Shown here piece after piece: positions 9,845 through 18,547 of a stretch of 64,000 nt of DNA. A program made the position numbers and the translations under genes. The DNA is taken from assembly GCF_009829325.1 (NCBI RefSeq), contig NZ_VUOS01000002.1, forward strand, positions 186,001 to 250,000, written 5' to 3'. The DNA comes from Nocardia sp. CY41 (lineage in GTDB: Bacteria > Actinomycetota > Actinomycetes > Mycobacteriales > Mycobacteriaceae). The number at the start of each line of letters is the position of its first letter. Within the stretch, counting starts at the first letter, position 1. The notes beneath the pieces were generated by a model. It worked only from the letters and a program-made list of their open reading frames with translations. It was not told the origin of the DNA and ran no database searches.

Positions 9845-10339
9845 ATGAGTTCGCCGAACGACATCAAGGACACGCCGTTGTCGGTGTGCCACTTCTACCG
9901 AAATGTGTGTGGCCTGCCCGCGGAGGTAGATCCGCCGCATACCGGCCGGATTGTGATCCGCACCGGGGCCGTCTGCGGATTGATGATGCCGGCATTCATA
10001 GGTTCAGAGGTGAAGGCGCGGTTGGAGCACCACGGCCCGGAGACGGGCCCGATTCTGACTCATCCGCGTTCGCAGCGGTGGACATTCCTGGCAGGCGCGG
10101 ACCTTCCGGACGGGATAGCGCTGTTCGCGGAGATGTCGCGCTTGCAGGTATCCATCATCCGTGGCGGAGGGATCATCGCTCTACCTGGCCCAGGCCAGCG
10201 ACCAGGTCTGTTCCGTGCATGGATCCAGCCGCCGCGCGACTCGTTCCGGCCGTCCGGGCGCGCCGTGGTCAATGCGATTCGGGAAAGTGTCGTCCAGCAT
10301 GCGAGCAAGCGGAGGGGACTGGTACACCATGCCCGATAA
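9845..10339 (+). CDS. Hypothetical protein, first of three overlapping small genes
   Basis: The product has 164 residues. It starts MSSPNDIKDTPLSVCHFYRN, has a hydrophobic central strand pattern (TFLAGADLPDGIALFAEMSRL and SIIRGGGIIALPGPG), and ends in a basic tail. The GGxIALPxPG stretch is faintly reminiscent of the N-terminal region of actinobacterial primase-polymerase-like proteins, but the match is too weak to assign. Its 3' end overlaps the next gene by 11 nt, so it is the first gene of a small operon. It is divergent from the XRE-TPR regulator, which suggests control by that regulator. Confidence 0.6.
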   Translation: MSSPNDIKDTPLSVCHFYRNVCGLPAEVDPPHTGRIVIRTGAVCGLMMPAFIGSEVKARLEHHGPETGPILTHPRSQRWTFLAGADLPDGIALFAEMSRLQVSIIRGGGIIALPGPGQRPGLFRAWIQPPRDSFRPSGRAVVNAIRESVVQHASKRRGLVHHAR

Positions 10340-10646
10340 CGCGCACGGGTGCGGCCCGGAATGCGAACCATGGATCACCGCGACGCATTGCGGCGTGGCG
10401 AAGTTCGATCACGCGACGGGCGAAGTCCTAGCGGTGCGCTGTCCATCCAACGCCTGCGTCGAGCTCGTTGTGCCGCTTGTCGTGGGCCGGATCGCGCCAC
10501 ATGTCACCACGACAGGAGCGACCCGCAGTCGGTGCCCATGGACCGGAACTCGCGTGGTCGATGACCGCGCACCGGTTCAATGCGGGATCGTTGAACCACG
10601 CTCGACTGATGCGCTCAGTCCGAACGACAGGTGTTCCGGGGCATGA
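10329..10646 (+). CDS. Hypothetical cysteine-containing protein
   Basis: The 105-residue protein starts at an ATG inside the end of the preceding gene, with GGAGGGG about 10 nt upstream. It carries several cysteines and histidines (HGCGPECEPW, THCGVAKF, RCPSNACVEL), including a C-x3-C pair, so metal binding is possible but unproven. No signal peptide is visible. It overlaps the next gene in an ATGA arrangement, which supports translational coupling. I do not recognise the family. Confidence 0.58.
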   Translation: MPDNAHGCGPECEPWITATHCGVAKFDHATGEVLAVRCPSNACVELVVPLVVGRIAPHVTTTGATRSRCPWTGTRVVDDRAPVQCGIVEPRSTDALSPNDRCSGA

Positions 10647-10885
10647 ACTATGACGTCCAAGCTGAAGCGGAAATTGACGTGCTCACGGACGTGCTGGCCA
10701 CGCTCGACAAGGCCGCCAAGACAGCGATCGACCGCGGACTCGGCGACGCCGCTCGCCTGCGCTTGTTCGCCGTGGTGCTGTACGAGTTGATCGTCAGTGC
10801 ACGCAGTGTCGCCGGCCCGGACGCCGGACGGTTGTACGCGGCACCGATCCTCGACCCCGATTATCGAAGGTCTTGCGGTCGCTGA
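10643..10885 (+). CDS. Hypothetical small helical protein
   Basis: The 80-residue product starts at an ATG that overlaps the preceding stop codon (ATGA). It is predicted to be helical, with IDVLTDVLATLDKAAKTAIDRGLGDAARLRLFAVVLYELIVSARS in the middle, and has no cysteines or signal peptide. It closes the three-gene set that is divergent from the XRE-TPR regulator and ends about 140 nt before the end of the minus-strand restriction-like island. Function unknown. Confidence 0.55.
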   Translation: MNYDVQAEAEIDVLTDVLATLDKAAKTAIDRGLGDAARLRLFAVVLYELIVSARSVAGPDAGRLYAAPILDPDYRRSCGR

Positions 10886-11024
10886 CGAGGTAACAGCGAT
10901 GGACTTGATGATCTCAGCGCTGCTGCACCTCCAGGCACCGCCTTGACAGCAGCCGCGGCGAACCTGCCTGCAGAACCTCGGTGTCTCTGCGACTCATGCA
11001 CACTCGATCTGGAGGCCGTCGGGA

Positions 11025-11855
11025 CTATGGGGCAGGTGATCGTGAACCACCGAATACGCGCGCCGCGTGGATCGCTGCTTCTTCGACCGATATCTGCCCG
11101 CCTGCCGACAGCACGCCGACGACCGTTTCTTTCGCGATCTCTACGAGCTCTTCATCCAGAGCAGATTCGTCCAGCGCTTCGAAGACGACGAACGGAGCCA
11201 GGCGGAGCAATCGCTTGAGGAAGTCTCGCAATATGTCCCGCTCCGTCATCCCCTTCAGGTCCATGCGCCGCCATACTCGCAGGATCGACTTGATCAAGTG
11301 CGGACTGCCACCCAGGGCGGCGCGTCGCGCGTAGATCTGGTCGAATGCCGCTTCGCCGAGGACATGCAGCGCCGCATACGGTTCGGAATCGGCCGGGGAA
11401 TACACCAGATGTGCTCGCCACCACATCCGGCCGAGCACATGACGAGTGAGATCGGAACCCAGGACGCGGTCGGCCGGCGGTCTCGGATAGCGCCAGTGAG
11501 CGACGTCGGGGAGAACGATCAAGGCCAGAAACGCCCAGACGTCGCCGGCGGCAGCTTCTGCGGGGGCGATGCGCATTTCCTTGTGCAACGCAACGGCGAG
11601 GTTGAGATCGAAGGTAACCTTCTGGCGCGAATCAGGTGGCTCCGGGAAGCCGGACTCCTTGGCCAGGTCGATGACGATGTCGCGAAGGAACTGTAATTTG
11701 TCGCGATCGACACGGGTACCGCCGGTCGCGACGAACACCGCGGATTCGTCGGCGAGGGCCCAACGGTTGTGCAGGTCGAGCGGATTGAGCTCCTTGTATT
11801 CGGCCGCCAGTATTTTGGCACGGTGGCGGAGCAACCGAGGGTACAGAAGTGTCAC
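11025..11855 (-). CDS. DUF6339-like protein, last gene of the defence-type operon
   Basis: The 276-residue protein starts at a GTG overlapping the previous stop (GTGA). I recall proteins beginning like this one (LYPRLLRHRAK...) in the DUF6339 family, encoded next to Z1 and PD-(D/E)XK genes; this is from memory and not checked. It is mostly helical, with WRYPRPPADRVLGSDLTRHVLGRMWWRAH in the middle. No nuclease, ATPase or methylase motif is visible. Its position at the end of a tightly overlapping operon argues that it is a structural or adaptor subunit of that system. The end of the gene converges on the small plus-strand genes to the left. Confidence 0.72.
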   Translation of the reverse strand: MTLLYPRLLRHRAKILAAEYKELNPLDLHNRWALADESAVFVATGGTRVDRDKLQFLRDIVIDLAKESGFPEPPDSRQKVTFDLNLAVALHKEMRIAPAEAAAGDVWAFLALIVLPDVAHWRYPRPPADRVLGSDLTRHVLGRMWWRAHLVYSPADSEPYAALHVLGEAAFDQIYARRAALGGSPHLIKSILRVWRRMDLKGMTERDILRDFLKRLLRLAPFVVFEALDESALDEELVEIAKETVVGVLSAGGQISVEEAAIHAARVFGGSRSPAP

Positions 11856-12748
11856 GCGACCCCCTCGAAGATTTTCACGGCCGCCTGCAGTTCTGAGGCG
11901 AACAAGTTCGGGGATTCCTGTGCCGCCAGTCTGACGTCCGTGATGGACCGACCCGGGAACAGCCGTCCGAACAGTTCCTGCAGCGTGGCACCCAAGGTTT
12001 CATCGATGTAGTGCGAGTCGTCATCGAAGTCGTTCAGGCGCACGGCGTGATCCACCATGGTGCGAGCCACGTCGGCATAGAGAGCCGACAGTGCGATCTT
12101 GTCTTCGATGCGGGGACTGCTCGCGCGTTGGAGGGCTTCGGTGACGACGGTCTTCTTCTCATTGACGAGCAGGAGGAGAGAGCCCATCGTCGCCGCGTCG
12201 AGGTTCGTGCCGATCTCCAAGTGCCACGCAGCGTCGCCGGGATAGTTGGTTCGGTCGAAATCGACTATCGCGATTGGAAATTGCGGAGCGTCACCTTGAA
12301 GGCGAATTTGACTCCGATCACTCCACAGGACCGAACCACCACGGCGAGGCACCACCGGTCGGTCACTGCCGTGTCGGCGTCGCGCAAGTACCAGGGCGGT
12401 GTCCAGGAGAACGACACCACCGAGGTCTGCGCCCGGAAGATCGGCACGTAATTCGACTTCGCCGTTCTCGGGAACCATCGTTCGCATCACTGTTCCCCTG
12501 AGTTTCGACCCCGTCGATGTCCAGATCGCGGCCAGACTGAGTTCGGTATTCGGGTCCAGTGTCGATTCCGCGAGGGCGCGATGCAGATCGACCTTGATAG
12601 TGCGGCGCAGACTCAGTGTCGTCTGATAGTCCCAGTGGGGATAGGACTCCGGCAGTGGCATTTCGTTGCCGTCGACCGACAGCAACCACTCACCTGCCTG
12701 TACGGCGGCCGGCGATGGCTTCTTGTACGGAAGGACGCGATGGGCCAT
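11852..12748 (-). CDS. Uncharacterised protein of the defence-type operon
   Basis: The 298-residue product starts MAHRVLPYKKPSPAAVQAG, with the ATG overlapping the previous TGA (TGATG) and the end overlapping the next gene by 4 nt. It looks mainly like beta structure in the first half (DYQTTLSLRRTIKVDLHRAL, LSLAAIWTSTGSKLRGTV) and helical in the second half. No catalytic motif is recognisable. Being wedged between the GHKL ATPase and the DUF6339-like gene with overlaps on both sides, it is probably an obligate component of the same complex. I know of no function for it. Confidence 0.68.
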   Translation of the reverse strand: MAHRVLPYKKPSPAAVQAGEWLLSVDGNEMPLPESYPHWDYQTTLSLRRTIKVDLHRALAESTLDPNTELSLAAIWTSTGSKLRGTVMRTMVPENGEVELRADLPGADLGGVVLLDTALVLARRRHGSDRPVVPRRGGSVLWSDRSQIRLQGDAPQFPIAIVDFDRTNYPGDAAWHLEIGTNLDAATMGSLLLLVNEKKTVVTEALQRASSPRIEDKIALSALYADVARTMVDHAVRLNDFDDDSHYIDETLGATLQELFGRLFPGRSITDVRLAAQESPNLFASELQAAVKIFEGVA

Positions 12749-14742
12749 CAGCCGACCGCCTCTGTGTAGAGCACGATGTCGGTCATGGTGTCGGCGGCAG
12801 GTTTCACCACGGCCTTCCAGATCTGGCCGTCGCCGCCTTCGATGACGTACGACGGAACCTGATGGATCTCGCCGTGCGGATCCTGCCAACCGACGAGGCC
12901 TGGCATATCGGCGCCGGCAGGCGGATCCATCTCCAGGCCGCCGTCACTGTTCAGGGCAACGGCGAGATCGACGGTGATACGTTGCGGAATGCCGACCGGC
13001 ACACGGAAGCGCTGCACCACTACGGCATTCCCCCACAGTTCCTCCGGCTCCGGATCACCGATGTATTCGATCTTCGGGCGTCGTCGTCGCTGTCTGACAG
13101 GCTTCGCGGCCTCGGCATACGGATCCGTGTCGGGAGAGTTCGTGTTCTGCTCGTAGCCATGCGGGCCAGAAGGCTCGTGTTCCGCGATGCTCGCAGTGTC
13201 GAGAGTTCCCCCTTCTTCGATTTCATTGACATCCTGTCGTCGACCACTCGGGCGACGTCCAGGTGTCGGCCGAGCAGGCGGCGCGGTGTCGCCTGGTTTG
13301 CCGTAGTCGGTGGCCGCACCGATACCCCACGCGCCGCCCACGAGAGGCGAGAGACGTTCGCTAGCTGCCCCGAGCGACACTTGTGCGACCTCGACCCCAC
13401 TGCTGCCACGCGGGCCGAATATCCGTTCGATGGCCTCTTTCATGCGTACGAAGGTCATCTTCACAAAGGAGTAGTCAGGATAATCCAGCGACTGGTAGTT
13501 CCAATTGTCGTGGGTCGGCGGCTCAGCCGCCGCATACGCTTCGTCCATGGCGGTATCGGCTCGGAAGACACCTGCATAGGCGGAGTACTCGCTCGCGGGT
13601 TTGGGTCCGAGCCAATACGTCACCACGAGTTCGGCTGGGCGCATAAGGCAGACGTGATGCACCATCCCATTCTCGAACCCAGCCATACGTTCGGCGTCGG
13701 TGGGCTCGAACCGCTGCGCCATCGACTGGTGCAGCGCGAATCGCCCGAGTAGCTTCTTCGGCCTGCGGCAGTGTAGTTCTTGCGCCTCGCTGCCCACCAT
13801 TTTGCGGTAGGCAGAGACGAACAAGCGTAGGGACTTCATCTCGGCGGGTTGCGGCACCTTGTACTCGATACCGTCGCAGGTTACGGAAAACCGCATCGGA
13901 ACAACGCCGTTGCCGTCTGGCATCATCTTCGGCCACAACTGGCATGTAATCGTCTCGGCGAGATATGTGGCTACCGAGGCAGGCTCGGCGCCCTCCAAAT
14001 CGGGGTCGAGAATGACAATCGTCGTCCCCGTTTCAGTGTCTTCGAACGGTCGCAGTCCGAGTTTCCGCGCCATCGCGTCGGCCTCGGCGCCGACGAGCGG
14101 CTCGATCACGTCCCCAGAAGTGTCTCCCCACCAATGCCTGCCGGTATAGCGGCGATCGCGGCCGGACTCTCTCGCGTCATAGCTTTTCCACAGCGCCGCC
14201 CCCATCAATCGGGTCTCGTAGCGACCCTCGTACTGGCAGCGGGTATGAACCAGAATCGTTCCCGGTCTCGAGGCAAGGTAAAGGATCCCTTTGCCGAAAC
14301 CGTAGGTGCCGCCGCCCAGTGCCTGGTCACGTGGTTCACCGATATTGCGGAGGAAAGCAACGAAGTCGCGGCGATCATCGGTGACCGCATCGGCTCGGGT
14401 CGGTCCACCCAGCCCCCGCGTTCCCCGATCCGAGATCGACAACACCCGGATGGTGGGCTGCTGCAATGAGTCACGAAGGGGAAGAACCTGCTTGGCAGGA
14501 GCCCGACGCAGCAGATTGTCCCTCCAGGCCGGCGCGTCGGCGGCGCTGACTGTCTGTAGATCGATGCGGTAGTCCACCGAGACGCCGTCACTGCGACGAG
14601 CATCCCAGCTGTTCTGCGCCGATTCGCGGACCAGGATGGTCAGATGATCGAGTTGGGGCTTGCCGAGTTGATTTCTTATGCCCTCCGCAGCGCTGGCGCC
14701 TTCCGGAGGAAAGGGCTGGGAAACCCAGGCAGGCAGGGTCAC
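12748..14742 (-). CDS. GHKL (HATPase_c) ATPase, MutL/MORC-like
   Basis: The 664-residue protein has the ATP-binding GHKL fold at its N-terminus. The N-box is VRESAQNSWDA with Glu-40 and Asn-44, the G1 box is ISDRGTRGLGG at about 103-113 (the D-x-G-x-G type), and the G2 box is GGGTYGFGKG at 143-152. These are the features of gyrase/Hsp90/MutL-type ATPases. Iyer, Abhiman and Aravind described such MutL/MORC-like ATPases in restriction-type operons with Z1 ATPases and PD-(D/E)XK nucleases, which matches the neighbours here. The GTG start overlaps the upstream nuclease stop by 4 nt. It probably senses or clamps DNA and couples ATP binding to nuclease activity. Confidence 0.88.
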   Translation of the reverse strand: MTLPAWVSQPFPPEGASAAEGIRNQLGKPQLDHLTILVRESAQNSWDARRSDGVSVDYRIDLQTVSAADAPAWRDNLLRRAPAKQVLPLRDSLQQPTIRVLSISDRGTRGLGGPTRADAVTDDRRDFVAFLRNIGEPRDQALGGGTYGFGKGILYLASRPGTILVHTRCQYEGRYETRLMGAALWKSYDARESGRDRRYTGRHWWGDTSGDVIEPLVGAEADAMARKLGLRPFEDTETGTTIVILDPDLEGAEPASVATYLAETITCQLWPKMMPDGNGVVPMRFSVTCDGIEYKVPQPAEMKSLRLFVSAYRKMVGSEAQELHCRRPKKLLGRFALHQSMAQRFEPTDAERMAGFENGMVHHVCLMRPAELVVTYWLGPKPASEYSAYAGVFRADTAMDEAYAAAEPPTHDNWNYQSLDYPDYSFVKMTFVRMKEAIERIFGPRGSSGVEVAQVSLGAASERLSPLVGGAWGIGAATDYGKPGDTAPPARPTPGRRPSGRRQDVNEIEEGGTLDTASIAEHEPSGPHGYEQNTNSPDTDPYAEAAKPVRQRRRRPKIEYIGDPEPEELWGNAVVVQRFRVPVGIPQRITVDLAVALNSDGGLEMDPPAGADMPGLVGWQDPHGEIHQVPSYVIEGGDGQIWKAVVKPAADTMTDIVLYTEAVG

Positions 14743-15755
14743 ACATGCTCCTCGATCATCACTCGGATATGTCGTTCCACTTGACTGTTCTCCATCGGGC
14801 TTGGCGTGTCTCCCGACAGGTCGATCGTGTAGTCGACATCGCGCACGTTAGAGGAGATCGCGGCCGCTGCAAGGTCGACGGTGGTCAGTCGTGGAAACGC
14901 GACATCGACGTTGTACCAGCGCTGTTCGTCGATTGCATAGCGTGCGTGGCGGTAATGGTCGTCGTCGGCTTTGCGGTAGCCGATCGATGCCAGTTTGTTG
15001 AGTACGGCCGTCTCGTCGTCCGATAGTTCGAGTACGCGATCGATCAGGTCGAGAAAGCCGATGCCCTCACGCACGGTAGGTTCCAGGCGAAGCCAGACCA
15101 GACCCAAGAAGCCGTTGATCGGCGGCTCCAACTGGTCGAGGCCGTGGATGCGAATCTGGCGCCCGTTAGGATTGGTCGAGGTTTTCACCTCGAGAGCTCC
15201 CGCGTCGGTCGCGAAATCATGACGATGGCCTGACGGGCCTCGCCACAACAGGTGAGCGCTGCTGTCCTGCTCGAGTAGCCGCGCCAATATGATCAGTTCA
15301 CCGAACAATCCAGCTCGTTGCTCCGGGCCCAAGGGCGGACCCGGATTCTGAAACAGCGCCTTCCACCGATCGAGCACCCGGTTGAGAACCTTCAGCGGAT
15401 TCTCGGGCGCCGCCTCGGTCGCGATCAGGACATCAGCGCACAGCGTCGTGAAGATATCGCTGAGATCGGATCGCAGACAGACGAGATCGGCGTAATCGTG
15501 CCTTGTCGTGTCGTCGTCAAGGGTCCGCTTGTGCAACATCAGGACCGGTCCGTTGAGCCCTTTGCGAACATTCTGATGCGCTGCGACCGGCACGAGCAGG
15601 TGCCGGTTGCATGCGCTGTCAATCGCGGCTGCCAGCGATCCAATCGGCGTAGGCACGGGTAGCTGCGATACGGCAACGACCGACGACATCGACGGTGGGC
15701 GATGTTCGAGGCGTCGCCAGTGATCGTCGATAACCTCTCTGATCTCTGCCGGCAT
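14739..15755 (-). CDS. PD-(D/E)XK nuclease (DUF4420 type)
   Basis: The 338-residue protein has a PD-(D/E)XK-like core in the HRHDFATDAGALEVKTS segment: Asp-180, Glu-189 and Lys-191, with a further acidic residue at Glu-153 (FGELIIL). This matches the Z1-associated restriction endonuclease family (PF14390/DUF4420). It is expected to be the DNA-cutting subunit of the system. The ATG at 15755 shares a base with the preceding TGA, and the gene overlaps the following GTG by 4 nt. An upstream in-frame ATG at 15842 would lie inside the Z1 gene and is unlikely. Confidence 0.87.
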   Translation of the reverse strand: MPAEIREVIDDHWRRLEHRPPSMSSVVAVSQLPVPTPIGSLAAAIDSACNRHLLVPVAAHQNVRKGLNGPVLMLHKRTLDDDTTRHDYADLVCLRSDLSDIFTTLCADVLIATEAAPENPLKVLNRVLDRWKALFQNPGPPLGPEQRAGLFGELIILARLLEQDSSAHLLWRGPSGHRHDFATDAGALEVKTSTNPNGRQIRIHGLDQLEPPINGFLGLVWLRLEPTVREGIGFLDLIDRVLELSDDETAVLNKLASIGYRKADDDHYRHARYAIDEQRWYNVDVAFPRLTTVDLAAAAISSNVRDVDYTIDLSGDTPSPMENSQVERHIRVMIEEHV

Positions 15756-18325
15756 CAGATGTCCTCTGCCTCGAGGGCGCTGAAGTCCTCCTCCTCGATC
15801 TCGACGCCGGACAGGTCTGCCGAGATGTAGTTGGCTTCCCACGCGACGGTGCTGTCGTCGTCTTTGGGCTTCGGGAACACCAGACCCACACCGATGACAT
15901 GCTCCGGTGCGTTCAGTGGTTGACGCTTGTCTTTCGAGGGCTCGGGCTCCGAAATTTTGTCGATCGGATACAGCACCAACAGTCCGGCCTCGGGTTGTTG
16001 TGCAGCACGAGCCTTCTGGATTTCTCCTTCGGTCGTGCTGGTCGTGACTCCTTCGAGGTCTAGACCTGCGTCACGACGGCTCATCAGCGTCTTGATGTCC
16101 GAATAGTCTGAGCCAGAGGAGAATTGTGATCGTACGATTGTTCCGACGCGAACCCCTGGTGCGAAGTCGAACTGCTCTGGACTGTTCTCGGCTGGTTTCC
16201 CGACCACCGCGATGTTCCACCGCCGCAGCGTTCCTGCGTTTCGGATGCGCTTCTCGATGTATCCTGCCATCAGTTTCGCGTCGCACTCCTGCGACCGTTC
16301 ATGGAACTGGTAGTTCCTCAGGAACTCCAGTACGGCATCGCTGGACACATCTCTAATGAGATAGCGTCCATCCGTGAAACTCCCCTCGACACTGCCGATC
16401 CGGACGGCCTCGCTCACGAGCTTGCGTGCTGCCGATTGATTCTGCCGCAGCCACTCGGATTCCAGGCGGAAGTATCTGGTCTGGACACGTTGTCCGCCAT
16501 AGGACGACGACGCCGACACCGCGTCCTTCATTTTCGCGGCTGCCGTCACGCGCAGTGCCGGGTGGGTCCGCAGACGCACCGCGAAGTTCATCGGTGTCTT
16601 GCCCTCGGTCATGTAGACGTCGATGTCGCGCCGCATCTCGGTCTCGACCGTCGCCAAGTGGCGGAACCAGTCCTCGAGTTCCTTGGTCATCCAGATTCGC
16701 GGCAGGTCCGCGTAGCCCTTGCGGTAGCCGAACCAGCGGCCCATCTGTAGCAATGTGTCATACGTCGAGACCGAGCGCACGAAGTAACTGACAGACAGAC
16801 CCTCGAGCGTCAGACCGCGCGAGAGCGTGTTGCCGCCCACCGCGATCGCGACCACCGGACCATTCTCGTAATCGAGGCGGTCGGTGCTCTCCGAGTTGTC
16901 CATCACCACGCGGCAATCACGCAGTACGCCTGGCATTTCTGCCTCGAGTTCCTCGAAGGAGACGAACTCCTCGCGGAACTCGGCAGCAGGCACGCGAGAC
17001 GTCTCCTCGTCCCACAGCGCACGCAACTCGCTCTGTATCGTGGGATCCTCCAGGTTGCGTCGCACCTTGGCCCGTAAAGCCAGCAGAGGATCCCGAAAAC
17101 TGTTGTGCACGGCGGTGCGAACGCTGGTGTGGATCAGCATCGTACAGTGCGGGTTACCCCCGCCGCGCACGCGACGCGCAGCGGTCGTCAGCCAGAAGTA
17201 CAGCACCGCGCGACGCAAGGTGTCCGTAATAGTCGGACAGAACCCTTCTGCGTCCGCCCTGGTCTTCGGTCGAACGAGTTCCACATCGTCGTCGGGGACA
17301 GTGCGGATCATGTCGTAACCGTCATCGACGTCATTAGGATCTTCGCCATCCAACGCGTACCGGCCGAACAGCACTTCGGTACCGAAATGGCCTTGTGGTT
17401 GAGGAAGATTCACGATGAAGTGTTCGGGATACAGATCCTCAGCGGCAGGGTTGATCAGCAGGTTCGCGAACGGTGAGGCCGTATAGCCGACATAGGCCGA
17501 CTTCGGCAGTGTGTTGAGGATCTGGCGGATCAATGGGTTGATCGACTTCGTCGCGACCGTCGCTTGGTCGGCCTCGTCATCGATGATCAACGCCGGGCAA
17601 TCCGCCAAGTACTCCGAAGCGTCGCCGAGCCACTTCACCAGTTTGCGCAGCACGGTGGCGTTCTTCTTGACGACACAGAGGACGTGGGTCTTGTTCGACT
17701 TGCCGAAGAAGCTGGCGGGGTTCGCGGTCGGGCGGAAATCATGATCCAGGTCCGTGATCTGGGACCACAGCGTAGGGTTCGGCTCCACGAGCTGCTGAAC
17801 CAAGCGGGCTTGAGTCTGTCTGCGGAGGCCGTTGTGAATCCCCGCGAGGACGATGAACAGCTTGTAGCCGCGATCGGCCGCCTTGGCCATCACGGCGGTG
17901 AAATTGGTGGTCTTGCCGGACTGCACGTAACCGACGACGAGGCCACGCGTGGAGAAGGCGCTCTGCCTCGGATGCTGGAGGAGTGAGACGACTCGCGTCG
18001 AGGACCCGTCCAAGCTATCGATGGACGTCTGCGGCCATCCATCCTTGGCCAGCCCGGCGGTAATGGCCGACCACAACTTGTCATCCGGATGCGGCCCGGC
18101 ATACCAGGTCTCGTAGTTGTCGATCACGACAGACGGTGGCTCTCGCATCTCTGCGATGCGCACGACTTCCCGCTCGTGACGGTCCACAATTCGCTTGATG
18201 ACAGCATCGGGCGTGGAAAACAGCCGGAGCTTCTTGATCGCCTCCGCCGGAGTGTAGGTATCGAGCAACAACCTGAATACATCGAACAGTTCGTCTTGCT
18301 CGTCAATCACATCGCTCACCGGCAT
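15755..18325 (-). CDS. Z1 domain (PF10593) superfamily 2-like ATPase
   Basis: This large 856-residue ATPase has the Walker A motif GYVQSGKTT at residues 132-140, the DDEAD Walker B box (IIDDEAD, 247-253) and a C-terminal motif VI-like QMGRWFGYRKGY at roughly 525-536. These are the hallmarks of the Z1 family of helicase-like proteins from restriction-type operons. It probably translocates on or remodels DNA for the nuclease. ATG at 18325 has GGGAG immediately before it with no spacing; a GTG at 18319, 6 nt after GGGAG, is the more likely true start and would remove two residues. The end overlaps the nuclease gene by one base. Confidence 0.92.
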   Translation of the reverse strand: MPVSDVIDEQDELFDVFRLLLDTYTPAEAIKKLRLFSTPDAVIKRIVDRHEREVVRIAEMREPPSVVIDNYETWYAGPHPDDKLWSAITAGLAKDGWPQTSIDSLDGSSTRVVSLLQHPRQSAFSTRGLVVGYVQSGKTTNFTAVMAKAADRGYKLFIVLAGIHNGLRRQTQARLVQQLVEPNPTLWSQITDLDHDFRPTANPASFFGKSNKTHVLCVVKKNATVLRKLVKWLGDASEYLADCPALIIDDEADQATVATKSINPLIRQILNTLPKSAYVGYTASPFANLLINPAAEDLYPEHFIVNLPQPQGHFGTEVLFGRYALDGEDPNDVDDGYDMIRTVPDDDVELVRPKTRADAEGFCPTITDTLRRAVLYFWLTTAARRVRGGGNPHCTMLIHTSVRTAVHNSFRDPLLALRAKVRRNLEDPTIQSELRALWDEETSRVPAAEFREEFVSFEELEAEMPGVLRDCRVVMDNSESTDRLDYENGPVVAIAVGGNTLSRGLTLEGLSVSYFVRSVSTYDTLLQMGRWFGYRKGYADLPRIWMTKELEDWFRHLATVETEMRRDIDVYMTEGKTPMNFAVRLRTHPALRVTAAAKMKDAVSASSSYGGQRVQTRYFRLESEWLRQNQSAARKLVSEAVRIGSVEGSFTDGRYLIRDVSSDAVLEFLRNYQFHERSQECDAKLMAGYIEKRIRNAGTLRRWNIAVVGKPAENSPEQFDFAPGVRVGTIVRSQFSSGSDYSDIKTLMSRRDAGLDLEGVTTSTTEGEIQKARAAQQPEAGLLVLYPIDKISEPEPSKDKRQPLNAPEHVIGVGLVFPKPKDDDSTVAWEANYISADLSGVEIEEEDFSALEAEDI

Positions 18326-18547
18326 CTCCCACTGCGCGTTACCCCTACGTCGACGATGGGAGGTTTGGCTCCCCCGCGTTGCGGGTAACTGTATCGGCTC
18401 GATCCGATGACCTTCGGCTAACTGGACGAAGTGTTACCCCGCTGATGTGAGGATCGGTCGCCGACGCGGGTTCGCTACAGGAGCGCGGCGGACTCGACGG
18501 GGTCTGCGCAGGGATGTGAGCCAATGCCCATCCACTTGGGAGAACCG
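18326..18547. other. Gap splitting the modification and ATPase/nuclease parts of the operon
   Basis: This 222-nt stretch is the only real gap in an otherwise overlapping seven-gene operon. It separates the two methyltransferase-like genes from the Z1/nuclease/GHKL genes. No gene is visible; it may hold an internal promoter or control site. Confidence 0.5.

Noticed and set aside
10943..11218. Plus-strand frame at the edge of the restriction-like island
   Set aside because: Most of it overlaps the DUF6339-like gene on the other strand. The first part could be a gene remnant, but I cannot support it.
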